Below, in pieces: positions 1 to 9,876 of a stretch of 64,000 nt of DNA. Source of the stretch: Enhygromyxa salina (lineage in GTDB: Bacteria > Myxococcota_A > Polyangia > Nannocystales > Nannocystaceae); NCBI RefSeq assembly GCF_000737335.2, contig NZ_JMCC02000076.1:1-64000 (forward strand). The letters are read 5' to 3'. The position numbers and the translations under genes were made by a program. The notes under the pieces are model-generated. The model did not search any database, had not been told where the DNA came from, and saw only the letters and a list, made by a program, of their open reading frames with translations. The stretch's first letter is position 1, and the number at the start of each line of letters is the position of its first letter.

Positions 1-1342
<1,342 letters not shown>

Positions 1343-1433
1343 GGCGATGGCTCGGTGCAGGAGACTAACCCGCCGCCTGCCCATAGATCCACGGGGGTCA
1401 CGGGGTTGTTTTTGACCCCCCCGGGGCACTTTG

Positions 1434-1710
1434 GACTTCGCCGACGGCAGCCGCTTCGCGTCTGGTCGCTTCGCTCCTCGGGGCCGTTTGTCCGCTGACG
1501 CATGTTTGGCCCCCTAGAAGGGGGCTCAGCTCGCTTCGGCGTGCATCTTCGACTTCGCCTTCTGCGGTCGCTTCGCTCCTCGGGGTTGTCTGTCCGCTAG
1601 AAGGGGGCTCAGGTCGCTTCGCTCCTCGGGGCTGTTTGTCCGCTAGAAGGGGGCTCAGGGGGCTCAGCTCGCTTCGGCGTGCATCTTCGCCGATGTTCCG
1701 TCGTTTCGCT
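1434..1710. repeat. Dispersed repeat family R2, several degenerate copies
   Basis: The gap between the FHA gene and the next gene holds about four imperfect copies of a module built on 'tcgcttcgctcctcgggg...tgtccgctagaagggggctcag'. The inverse complement of its core (gaggagcgaagcgaccagac followed by gcg..gcc..ctg..gtcggcgaag) recurs twice at 38017-38150 in opposite orientation, so this is a dispersed family and not a local duplication. It encodes nothing convincing. A mobile or recombination-derived non-coding element is inferred. Confidence 0.6.
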
Positions 1711-1873
1711 GCTTGGGCCGTCTCATGCACGGGCCGGGCCGTCCGATGGGAGGGCCTCGTGGGCAGGTGCTGCGCCCATGGAGATCACCCGGAGCGGGCG
1801 GTTTAATTGCGTTGGGCGGGCGGGGCTGCGAGACCGAGGAGTGTCGGCCAGCGTCCCACCTAGCTCACAGCGC

Positions 1874-2464
1874 ATGCGAGATGCGCGAGCCGCAGGGCTG
1901 CGTCCACGATCACCTTCGCTGGCGCTGGCCCTCGCCGCGCTGGTGTGCTTGGCGATCCTCGCGGGGCTGAGGGCGCGGGCGCCTGGTTGGATCGGGGCCG
2001 CGCTCGAGCGCGCGTTCACCCAGACCGAACCGGCGCTGCCTGATCCCAGCCTCGCCGCGGCGGCGCTCTTGGGTGTACTGGCCACGCTCGCCAGCGCGGC
2101 GATGCTGTTCCACGGTCGCCGGGCGAGCCGCCGCCGGCTCGGCGTGGTCGTCGAGGTTGGCGAGATCCCGCCATGGGTCGCGCTTGGCTCGTGTGTGACC
2201 GCGCTCGTGCTCACGCTCGTCTGGCTCCGGCCGGCGGTGGCTGGCGCCGCGCGCTGTGTCGACACGCCGGGGCTCGCCGGTCTGTGGTCGGTGTGGTCCG
2301 GGTGGCTTGGCCGCGGTCTGCTCGCCCTGGCGCTGGTGGCCGCCAGCGTCGGGGTCTTCGAGCGCCTGGTCAGCGCGCGCCGGCTGTGGCAGGGGTTGCA
2401 CCTGACGCGAACGCAGCAGCGCGAGCGTGCGCGGGCGAGCGGCGCGCGAGCACGGCAGCGCTGA
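1874..2464 (+). CDS. Four-TM membrane protein resembling the FlhB/YscU transmembrane domain, no cleavage domain
   Basis: A protein of 196 residues with four hydrophobic segments (about residues 14-35, 60-80, 100-122 and 140-165) and a short basic C-terminus. The layout (four TM helices, the last running into an 'F..L..ARRLWQGLHLTRTQQRERARASG' type tail, cited here only in outline) resembles the FlhB/YscU/EscU family just before its cytoplasmic cleavage domain, where those proteins read LRMTRQEIK-E-ESEG. The NPTH autocleavage domain is absent and there is no other secretion gene in view, so it is either a divergent orphan or a reduced relic. I chose ATG 1874; an upstream ATG at 1778 would add residues unlike the rest. 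It ends 43 bp before the likely priA start. The family call is tentative. Confidence 0.45.
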   Translation: MRDARAAGLRPRSPSLALALAALVCLAILAGLRARAPGWIGAALERAFTQTEPALPDPSLAAAALLGVLATLASAAMLFHGRRASRRRLGVVVEVGEIPPWVALGSCVTALVLTLVWLRPAVAGAARCVDTPGLAGLWSVWSGWLGRGLLALALVAASVGVFERLVSARRLWQGLHLTRTQQRERARASGARARQR

Positions 2465-2507
2465 CCCGAACAGGGCCGAACACAGGGCACGAACACAGGG
2501 CACGAGC

Positions 2508-5042
2508 TTGGCAGACCCGGATCGCAGCGAGCAGCAACCTTCGCGGCTGGTATCGATCGCGGTCCCGGTCGCGCTGGATCAGGCGTTCACGTACGCGGTC
2601 CCGGCGGAGCTGCCGATGCCGCAGCCAGGCTCGCGCGTGGTCGTGCCGTTTGGCGCGCGCGCGCTGATCGGTGTGGTCCGTCCGGGCGCCGCGGAGCTGC
2701 CAGACAAAGGAGCGCTGCGCGAGCTGCTCGAGCTGCTCGATCCGCCCGAGCAGCCCTCGCTGAGCGCCGACTTGGTCGCCCTGTGCGAGTGGATCTCCGA
2801 CTACTACCTGGCCCCGCTCGGCGAGACCTATCGGCTGGCGCTGCCGGGCTCGGCGATGGGCGTTGACGCTCGCCGGGCGCGGCTGACCGAGGCCGGGTTG
2901 GCGGCGATCAACTCGGAGCCCGAGCTGCACGAGCACGATCGGCGGCTGCTCATGCGGCTGCGCGACGCGGGGCCGGGCTGGACCGTGGTCGCGAGCTTGA
3001 CCAAGCAGCCCAAGGCGCGGCCGATCCCGGCGCCGCTGATGCGCGTCTCGGCGCTGGCGGCTCGCGGGCTGGTCGAGATCGACACCGGAGAAGCGGAGCG
3101 TCGGCGCGCGCGCACGGAGCCGCACTACCGTCGCACGGATCGGCTGCGCAGCGGCAGCGCCGACGAGCCCGCGATCGCCCAGGTCGTTGGCCGCAGCAAG
3201 CAACGTCGCGCCCTGCTCGACTATCTCGACCTGCAGCCGCCCGCGAGCTGGACCTCGGTGTCGGAGCTGCGCGGGCCCTACCCGCGGGTGCGTCAGCTGA
3301 TCGGGCCGTTGCTGGACGCAGGCTTGGTCGTCGAGTCCGAGCGCCTGCGCGAGCTCGATCCCTTCGCGTCGCCGCCGATCGCCAGCACGGTGCCCCCTGC
3401 CCTCACCGCGGATCAACACGCCGCGCTCGAGCACCTGCTCGCGGCCCTGACCGCCGAGCAATTTAAAGCCGCGCTCCTGCATGGGATCACGGGCAGCGGC
3501 AAGACGGAGGTCTACCTGCACCTGATCGCACAAGCCCGCGCGCGTGGTGAGGGCGCGATCGTGTTGGTCCCCGAGATCGCCTTGACCCCGCAGCTCGCCG
3601 ACCGGTTTCGGGCGCGGTTTGGCGACGAGGTCGCGGTCCTGCACAGCGGCCTGACCCCGCAGCAGCGCCTGGACGTGCAGGGCCACATCCGCGCGGGTCA
3701 ACGGCCGATCGTGATCGGGGCCCGCTCGGCCGTGTTCGCGCCGGTCCCCAAGCTGCGCGTGATCGTGGTCGACGAAGAGCACGACGCGTCGTTCAAGCAA
3801 GACGAAGGGGTCCGCTACAACGCCCGCGACGTCGCGCTGGTCCGCGGTCGCAAGCTGGGTGCGGTGGTCGTGCTCGGCTCGGCGACGCCCTCGCTCGAGA
3901 GCTGGCACGGGACCCGCGAGCAGCGGTTGACGCTGTTGTCTCTGCGAACCCGACCGACCCCGCGCCCGCTGCCCGAGGTCGAGATCGTCAACCTCAAAGA
4001 GCACCTGCCCGATCCCGACACGCTGCTGTCGGCCAAGCTGCGCGCGAGCCTGATCGAGACGGCCAAGGCGGGCGAGCAGGCGATCGTGTTTCTCAACCGC
4101 CGCGGGTTCACGACCGCGCTGTCGTGCACCACCTGCGGCTCGTTTCAGCAGTGCCCCGACTGCTCGGCCCCGTCGATGACCTACCACCTCAAGCGCAACC
4201 GCTTGATGTGTCACCTGTGCGGGCACATCGAGGGCGCGCCCGAGCGGTGCCGCAGCTGCGGGGGCACCGAGCTCGAGCACGGCGCGGCGGGGACCGAGCG
4301 GGTCGAGGTTGCGATCCAGGCTGCGCTGCCCGGGGTCCGGGTCGCGCGCTTGGATCGCGACACCTCGCGCGGCAAGGCGCTGACCGAGCTGCTCGATCAA
4401 TTTCGGCGGCGCGAGGCCGACGTGCTGATCGGCACCCAGATGTTGTCCAAGGGTCACGACTTCCCGGGGGTGACCTTGGTCGGGGTCCTGCGCGCGGATC
4501 AGGGCTTGGCGCTGCCGGACTTTCGCGCGACCGAGCGCGTGTTTCAGCTGCTCACCCAGGTCGCCGGCCGGGCGGGGCGGGGGGATCGCCCTGGCCGCGT
4601 GGTGCTGCAGACCTGGGCGCCGGATCACCCCGCGATCCAGCACGCCCGCACCCACGACTTCGAGGGCTTCGCCAAGCTCGAGCTCGAGCGCCGGGCCAAG
4701 CTGGGCAATCCACCGCTGGGCTACGTGGCGCTGGTGCGGATCAGCGGCGAAGATCGCTCACAGGTCAACGCCCGCGCCCGCGAGCTTGGCCGCTCGGTCG
4801 CCGGGCTCGCGGCCCGCGTCGCGCAGGCCAGCGGCGAGGCGCGGATCGAGGTGCTGGGCCCGATCGACTCGCCGATCGAGCGCATCAACCGGCGGCTGCG
4901 AATGCAGATCCTGCTGCGGACCGGCCAACGCGACGCGCTGCGCTGGGTGCTCCGGCATCTTCGCCATGAGCTCGGCGCCCACGGGCGCGGGCGGATCGGC
5001 ACCGTCGCCCGGGTCGACGTCGACCCCTACACGCTGATGTAG
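2508..5042 (+). CDS. priA: Primosomal protein N' (replication restart helicase PriA)
   Basis: About 844 residues. PriA recognises stalled or repaired replication forks and loads the primosome for DnaB reloading. Domains in order: N-terminal 3'-DNA-binding domain starting VSIAVPVALDQAFTYAVP; winged-helix region; SF2 helicase with Walker A GITGSGKTEVY, DEEH box (VVDEEHDASFKQDE, then YNARDVA) and motif III GSATPS; zinc-binding insert with paired cysteines (CTTCG, CPDC, CHLCG, CRSCG); helicase C-lobe GTQMLSKGHDFPGV and motif VI QVAGRAGRGD; C-terminal domain ending VDVDPYTLM. The length suits the family. TTG 2508 is preferred because it avoids overlap with the preceding gene and lies just before conserved sequence; ATG 2427 is an in-frame alternative. 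Confidence 0.96.
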   Translation: MADPDRSEQQPSRLVSIAVPVALDQAFTYAVPAELPMPQPGSRVVVPFGARALIGVVRPGAAELPDKGALRELLELLDPPEQPSLSADLVALCEWISDYYLAPLGETYRLALPGSAMGVDARRARLTEAGLAAINSEPELHEHDRRLLMRLRDAGPGWTVVASLTKQPKARPIPAPLMRVSALAARGLVEIDTGEAERRRARTEPHYRRTDRLRSGSADEPAIAQVVGRSKQRRALLDYLDLQPPASWTSVSELRGPYPRVRQLIGPLLDAGLVVESERLRELDPFASPPIASTVPPALTADQHAALEHLLAALTAEQFKAALLHGITGSGKTEVYLHLIAQARARGEGAIVLVPEIALTPQLADRFRARFGDEVAVLHSGLTPQQRLDVQGHIRAGQRPIVIGARSAVFAPVPKLRVIVVDEEHDASFKQDEGVRYNARDVALVRGRKLGAVVVLGSATPSLESWHGTREQRLTLLSLRTRPTPRPLPEVEIVNLKEHLPDPDTLLSAKLRASLIETAKAGEQAIVFLNRRGFTTALSCTTCGSFQQCPDCSAPSMTYHLKRNRLMCHLCGHIEGAPERCRSCGGTELEHGAAGTERVEVAIQAALPGVRVARLDRDTSRGKALTELLDQFRRREADVLIGTQMLSKGHDFPGVTLVGVLRADQGLALPDFRATERVFQLLTQVAGRAGRGDRPGRVVLQTWAPDHPAIQHARTHDFEGFAKLELERRAKLGNPPLGYVALVRISGEDRSQVNARARELGRSVAGLAARVAQASGEARIEVLGPIDSPIERINRRLRMQILLRTGQRDALRWVLRHLRHELGAHGRGRIGTVARVDVDPYTLM

Positions 5043-5059
5043 CGCCCCGCGAACCCTGC

Positions 5060-5656
5060 TCAGTCGTTGTCGTCGCCGCCGCTCGCCTTGACGAGCGGGT
5101 GATCTTCCACGTGGAAGCCCAACACCAAGATGAGATCCGACAAGGTGCTCTGCAGCATCAAGATCGTCGACACCGCGAGCCCGCTCATCACCGCTGTCAG
5201 GCCCGCGGTCACGTAGAATTGGAGCACGACGACTCGTTCGGCGTCGTCGAGCGAGTCCGCCTCGATGACTGGCACCGCGAGGGTCAGCAGCAGCAGCAAC
5301 GAGCCAAAGAACATCGCGCTCGCCTGCCGGCCAATCCACAGGATTCGACGGTAGAACAGCTCGGTCAGGGTCGCCTTCGAGGTCCGGCTGATGCCGAGCA
5401 AGGTGAGCATCAGGGCCAAGATCGACGCGCTCGCGCCCATGCTCGACGAGCCCAGAAATGGCAACACCGATCGCAGCGCGTCGACGAGGCGGCCGGCCTG
5501 GAAGTAGCTGCCAGAGCCCATCAGCCCGGCGGCCCCAAACGCGATCACCAAGGTCAGTACCCCGCCGACCGCCGCACGGGTGACGTCGTGGTTCCAACGT
5601 TGCTGGTGCGAGCGTTCCTTGGCGTTGTTGGTGGCGCTTGCTGGGTCTGGCGACAT
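5060..5656 (-). CDS. Small multi-pass membrane protein, function unknown
   Basis: A protein of 198 residues read toward priA (convergent, 17-bp gap). After a polar N-terminus it has about four hydrophobic segments: GGVLTLVIAFGAAGLM, ASASILALMLTLLGI, ASAMFFGSLLLLLTLAVPVI and FYVTAGLTAVMSGLAVSTIL, ending in an acidic tail (SGGDDND). I do not recognise a family. ATG 5656 is chosen because further upstream the frame runs into the 75-bp repeats at 5821-6030, which supply spurious repeated residues (ARASRPLADASVD). An integral inner-membrane location is inferred from hydropathy only. Confidence 0.7.
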   Translation of the reverse strand: MSPDPASATNNAKERSHQQRWNHDVTRAAVGGVLTLVIAFGAAGLMGSGSYFQAGRLVDALRSVLPFLGSSSMGASASILALMLTLLGISRTSKATLTELFYRRILWIGRQASAMFFGSLLLLLTLAVPVIEADSLDDAERVVVLQFYVTAGLTAVMSGLAVSTILMLQSTLSDLILVLGFHVEDHPLVKASGGDDND

Positions 5657-5820
5657 CACGGGCTCCGCTCGGGACGACTCGTGGCGGCCCTCCCCGCCCG
5701 GCGCGTCGCCGCGACTTGCCTTTGCATATCGCGTCCCTCGCTCAGCGCTCGCGCCGTTCGTACGGCTGCAGCGAGCTCCAGGCCGCAAACAGTTCGCTTC
5801 CCAGTTTTCGAAGGTGCCCG

Positions 5821-6030
5821 CCCGAGCTGACATCAGCCCGCTGCCCAGGGTGGACCAATCTACCGAGGCGTCCGCAAGCGGGCGAGAAGCCCTCGCCCGA
5901 GCTGATATCAGCCCGCTGCCCAGGGTGAACCAATCTACCGAGGCGTCCGCAAGCGGGCGAGAAGCCCTCGCCCGAGCTGATATCAGCTCGCTGCCCAGGG
6001 TGAACCGAGCTGACAACAGCCCGCTGGCGG
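5821..6030. repeat. Three tandem copies of dispersed repeat R1 (75-bp period)
   Basis: Units starting cccgagctga occur at 5821, 5896 and 5971, exactly 75 bp apart. The first two are nearly identical and the third is truncated and diverged after ~40 bp. Each unit carries the inverted repeat gggcgag-ggctt-ctcgccc (minus-strand sense), giving a 7-bp stem with a 5-nt loop. Single diverged copies in inverse orientation lie at 16544-16612, inside cheR, and at 37911-37987. The stretch 5657-6158 otherwise holds no gene. Confidence 0.85.
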
Positions 6031-6158
6031 ATCTCTGAACACATTTACCGTGATCCCAGCTCGCGCTTGGCGCGGTGGCGCGCTCCCACGCCCATCCGGG
6101 GCGCGATCAGCCGACACACACTGGGTGCGACGTGCCCGGTTTGGTAATCTCTGGCCGC

Positions 6159-8828
6159 GTGACGCCGGAGATCCTGATCGTCGGCGACCCGGCGGGACGC
6201 CGGCAGCTCGCCGACCTGATCGCCGCGAGCGGCTACGGCGTGGTGCTCTGCTCACCGCGCGAGCTCAACCGTCGGGTCCGGGTCAGCTCGCCTCCGGCCG
6301 CGATCATCGCGTGCATCGGAGACCTCGACGCCGACGTTGTGCTCGCTGGGCTGCGGCGGACTCGAGCGGGGGCCTCGATCCCCGTGGTGCTGTACGGCCG
6401 GCTTGGGGGCAACTTGCGGGATCTTGCCGACGTGCTGGACATCGGCGCGGACCACTTCGTCGAGGAGCCGGCGACCGAGGCCGAGCTTCACGATGCGCTG
6501 GCCCAGTTTGTTCGTCCGCCAACGCGAGACTCGCGATCGCAGGGGCATGGGCCGTCTCGTGGAAGCGAGGATCGAGATCGAGATCGAGATCGGGATCCCG
6601 ATCCCCGCCCGCGAGGTGCCGCGCTCGGCGAGCTGCATCGGACCCTCGATCGCCTGGAAGCCTCGCTGCGGACCGATGACCCCCGGTCTGATCCAGAGCT
6701 CGCGGAGATGGGCCTCGACCGGATCCCCAACGTGGATCCGCCCAGTGACGCGATGCTCGACAGCGATCCGCTGGTCAACGACGAGCGCGGCCACACCCGG
6801 GGTCGCCACCGAGACCGCACCCGGGACAACGTTCGGGATCAGGTTCGCGGCGATGGGGTGACGTTCCCGGCAGATCTCGTCGACGACGGACCCCCGAGCA
6901 CCCCCCGCCCAGCGCTCGCGTCGTCGGCTCGGGATGGTCGGGATGGTCGGGACAGCCGGGACACCCGGGACACCCGGCCCGAGCGCGCCCGGCCGACCCG
7001 ACGCGACGGTACCGATCAGCTAGTTCGCGAGCGGCGACCGCTCGACCCCGATGAGGACACGGGCTCCGCGCGGCACAGCTGGCGAGACGAGCCCCGGTAT
7101 CCCTCGTCGAAGCGCGATCTCGGGTCCGAGAGCGAAGGCCAACGCACCCGCGCGTGGGAGCGACCCGAGCACGAGGGCCCGCTCCGACGTGGCCGCGAGC
7201 GCCCGGACACCACCCGCTCGAGCGCGGTGCTGCTGGGTCGTCGACCCGACCGCGACTTCGTGCGGACCGAGCCGGTCCGGTCCGAACCCGGGCGACCCGA
7301 GCGCGCGCCGCCCGAGAACACCTCGCGCTTCGATACGCACGGGCGCGACAGCCCGTGGCCAGAGGACGACTTCGACCCGAGCGAGTCCACGATGATCCGG
7401 CGCGAGCGCAGCAGCGCGACCACGCGTCGGCGCAGCTCCGAGAGCTGGGCAAGTCGCGACGGTGGCGCGGGGTCTCGACGCGGCGGTGACCTTGGTGACG
7501 GGCGTGACGCCGCCCGCCCAACCTCGCGCCTGGGTCGGCCGCCGCCACGGCGAGAGCCCAGCCCCAGCCCCAACCCCAGTCGCGAGTCGGGCGTGGATCC
7601 CGGCAGGGATTGGCCGTCGAGCTCCGCGCGCGCGCGCGAGCCCGAGCTCGGCCGCGACCGTGGTCCAAGCCGGGACGACCCGCCCAGTCCCCGCGCTCGA
7701 TCGCGGGCCACCCGAGGCCGCGCCGCCCCAGCGCCCACTGGCTCGGCGCCCAGCTTGCGCATCGATCCCAGCTTGCGCGAGTCGGGCAAGCTGACCGCCG
7801 ACACCGACGTGGCCACGGTCTTGTGGGCTCTGCACGAGCAGCGCTTCACCGGCAAGCTCCGGCTCAACCGCGCGCGCGTGGAGAAACAACTTTGGCTGCA
7901 CGACGGCGAGGCCGTGTTCGCCCGCAGCACGGCCACCAGCGATCGCCTGGTCGACGGGCTGCTGCGTCGCGGGGTGCTCACGCGACCGCAGTACGAGACC
8001 GCCCGACGGCTCGCGGCCAAAGAGCCGCGCCGTGCCGGTCAGCTGTTGGTCGACGCGGGTTTCCTCAAAGCCCGCGAGCTCGACGTGCAGCTGCGCGACC
8101 ACCTCGCGCGGGTCATCGACGCGACCTTCGTGTGGTCAGACGGCACGTGGAGCACCGAGCCGGGCGATCGCACGGACGAGCCCATCCAGCTCGAGGTCCC
8201 GATGGCCGCGCTGATCCTCGACGGCGTTCGCTACCGCTGTGACGCCAGCGATCTCGAAGATCGCCTGACCCGACGCGTCGGCGGTCGGGGGCCGCTGGTG
8301 CCCCGGCTGCGCGTAGATGGCGGGCTCGATGGCCTGGTCACCGAGATCGCCGAGAGCTTTCGGCTGCTGCCCGAGGAAGAGTCGTGGCTGCGCCGCTTCG
8401 ATGGTCGTCACGGGGTCGCGGCGCTGCTGGCCGACGGCGCGGACGAGCAGGCTCTGTTTGCGCTGCTGTTCACCCTGGATCTCGCGGGCCACGTGGATCT
8501 GCGCGAGCAGCCCGAGCCGCAGGCACACAGCGATCGAGATCCAGCCCAGGTCGACAGCGATCGGATCCTCGAGCGCCTGCGTCTGGCGCGGGAGGCCGAC
8601 TACTTCGATCTGCTGGGGCTCGGCCGCGACGCCTCGCGCAGTGAGGTTCGCCAGGCCCACCTCGAGCTCAGCGCCACGTTCTCGGACGACGCGCTCGAGC
8701 ACGACAGCCGCCGCCGCCACGCGCGTGAGCTTCGTGAGCTGCGCGCCGCGATCGAGGAAGCCCGCGACATCCTGGCCGACGACTCGATGCGCTCGGCCTA
8801 CCTCGCGCACTTGGGGGAAGGCATATGA
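6159..8828 (+). CDS. Pseudo-receiver / disordered linker / PATAN (DUF4388) / degenerate J-domain regulatory protein
   Basis: About 889 residues. Residues ~1-115 have a response-regulator-like alternation (EILIVGDPAGRRQLADLI, then IGADHFVEEPATEAEL) but lack a clear phosphoacceptor Asp, so a pseudo-receiver is likely. Residues ~120-540 are low-complexity, Arg/Asp/Ser/Pro-rich and probably disordered, with a run of alternating Asp-Arg. Residues ~560-800 are PATAN/DUF4388-like: an FTGKLRLNR...QLWLHDGEAVFA core and a helical domain with LLRRGVLTRPQYE and GQLLVDAGFL. The C-terminus (DYFDLLGLGRDASRSEVRQA...) is J-domain-like, but the HPD motif that activates Hsp70 is missing. GTG 6159 directly precedes the first beta strand; no strong ribosome-binding site is visible. 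It overlaps fmt by 4 bp (ATGA). A cytosolic scaffold in polarity or motility signalling is inferred. Confidence 0.8.
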   Translation: MTPEILIVGDPAGRRQLADLIAASGYGVVLCSPRELNRRVRVSSPPAAIIACIGDLDADVVLAGLRRTRAGASIPVVLYGRLGGNLRDLADVLDIGADHFVEEPATEAELHDALAQFVRPPTRDSRSQGHGPSRGSEDRDRDRDRDPDPRPRGAALGELHRTLDRLEASLRTDDPRSDPELAEMGLDRIPNVDPPSDAMLDSDPLVNDERGHTRGRHRDRTRDNVRDQVRGDGVTFPADLVDDGPPSTPRPALASSARDGRDGRDSRDTRDTRPERARPTRRDGTDQLVRERRPLDPDEDTGSARHSWRDEPRYPSSKRDLGSESEGQRTRAWERPEHEGPLRRGRERPDTTRSSAVLLGRRPDRDFVRTEPVRSEPGRPERAPPENTSRFDTHGRDSPWPEDDFDPSESTMIRRERSSATTRRRSSESWASRDGGAGSRRGGDLGDGRDAARPTSRLGRPPPRREPSPSPNPSRESGVDPGRDWPSSSARAREPELGRDRGPSRDDPPSPRARSRATRGRAAPAPTGSAPSLRIDPSLRESGKLTADTDVATVLWALHEQRFTGKLRLNRARVEKQLWLHDGEAVFARSTATSDRLVDGLLRRGVLTRPQYETARRLAAKEPRRAGQLLVDAGFLKARELDVQLRDHLARVIDATFVWSDGTWSTEPGDRTDEPIQLEVPMAALILDGVRYRCDASDLEDRLTRRVGGRGPLVPRLRVDGGLDGLVTEIAESFRLLPEEESWLRRFDGRHGVAALLADGADEQALFALLFTLDLAGHVDLREQPEPQAHSDRDPAQVDSDRILERLRLAREADYFDLLGLGRDASRSEVRQAHLELSATFSDDALEHDSRRRHARELRELRAAIEEARDILADDSMRSAYLAHLGEGI

Positions 8829-9778
8829 GCAAGCAACTGCGGACGGTTTTCATGGGTTCACCGGACTTCGCGGTCTCGTCGCTGCGGGCGGTCGCGCGCC
8901 GCTGTGATCTGGTCGCCGTCGTCACCCAGCCCGATCGTCCCTCGGGGCGCGGGCGCAAGCTCAAGCCGCCGGCCGTCAAGGTCGAGGCCGCCGCGCTCGG
9001 GGTCCCCGTGCTGCAGCCCACCCAAGTTCGCAAGGGCCGGCTGCGGGCGCTGCTCGAGCCCTATGCGCCCGAGCTGATCGTGGTGACCGCGTACGGGCGG
9101 ATCCTGGGCGCTGACGTGCTCGAGCTGCCGGCCCACGGCTGCGTCAACGTTCATGCCTCGCTGCTGCCACGCTGGCGGGGCGCCGCGCCGATCCAGCGCG
9201 CGGTCCTAGCTGGCGACGCGCAGACCGGGGTTGCGATCATGCGCATGGACATTGGCTGCGACACCGGGCCGGTCTATCGCATGCAGGCGACGCCGATCGG
9301 CGCCGAGGAGACCTCCGGCGAATTGTTCGAGCGGCTCGCGGTGCTTGGCGGCGAGGTGCTCGACGCGTTCTTGCTCGAGTTTCCCGACGTGCCCCCGGCC
9401 CAGGACCAATCCCAGCTCCCAGGCGAGCCCGTGCACGCGGCCAAGCTCGAGAAGGCCGAGGGCCAGGTCAGCTGGGATCGCCCCACGGCGCAGGTCGTCG
9501 ACCACATCCGCGGCATGGATCCCTGGCCGGCGGCGTTCAGCTCCCACGCCGGCGCGCCGATCAAGCTCTTCGTCGCCGGGGTCAGCAGCTGGCCGCGACC
9601 AGAGGCTGCGGCGGCGGCCGGGACCGTGCTCGGCGTCGACGATCACGGCCTGCACGTTTGTTGCGCTGACGCCGTCGTCCGCGTGGGCCAGCTGCAGGCG
9701 CCGGGCAAGCGGCGGATGTCCGCACGCGAGTACGCAGCCGGGCACCCGTTCGCGGACCACGAGCGACTCGGCGCGTGA
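8825..9778 (+). CDS. fmt: Methionyl-tRNA formyltransferase
   Basis: A protein of 317 residues, the usual Fmt length. It formylates the amino group of initiator Met-tRNA using 10-formyl-tetrahydrofolate. Visible signatures: N-terminal Rossmann start TVFMGSPDFAVSSLRAV; QPDRPSGRGRKLKPP loop; the formyl-transfer signature NVHASLLPRWRGAAPIQ with catalytic Asn and His, followed by a GCDTGPV loop carrying the Asp; C-terminal OB-fold ending in GKRRMSAREYAAGH. Its ATG overlaps the stop of the preceding regulator (ATGA), implying coupled translation. No def gene is adjacent. Confidence 0.97.
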   Translation: MSKQLRTVFMGSPDFAVSSLRAVARRCDLVAVVTQPDRPSGRGRKLKPPAVKVEAAALGVPVLQPTQVRKGRLRALLEPYAPELIVVTAYGRILGADVLELPAHGCVNVHASLLPRWRGAAPIQRAVLAGDAQTGVAIMRMDIGCDTGPVYRMQATPIGAEETSGELFERLAVLGGEVLDAFLLEFPDVPPAQDQSQLPGEPVHAAKLEKAEGQVSWDRPTAQVVDHIRGMDPWPAAFSSHAGAPIKLFVAGVSSWPRPEAAAAAGTVLGVDDHGLHVCCADAVVRVGQLQAPGKRRMSAREYAAGHPFADHERLGA

Positions 9779-9876
9779 CGGCTGCCAGCTGAGCCCAAAC
9801 GGCCGATCATCCGAGTTGCCGGAAACCTCGCACGAAAGTGCGGGTGGCACGCCACGATCGCGTAGAATACGCAGCA

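Noticed and set aside
2370..4655. 761-codon open frame on the strand opposite priA
   Set aside because: Antisense shadow of the GC-rich priA gene; no domains, Arg/Gln-rich composition typical of reversed high-GC coding sequence.
5657..6016. N-terminal extension of the membrane protein to codon 6016
   Set aside because: It translates the R1 repeats and gives duplicated peptide text not expected of a real N-terminus.
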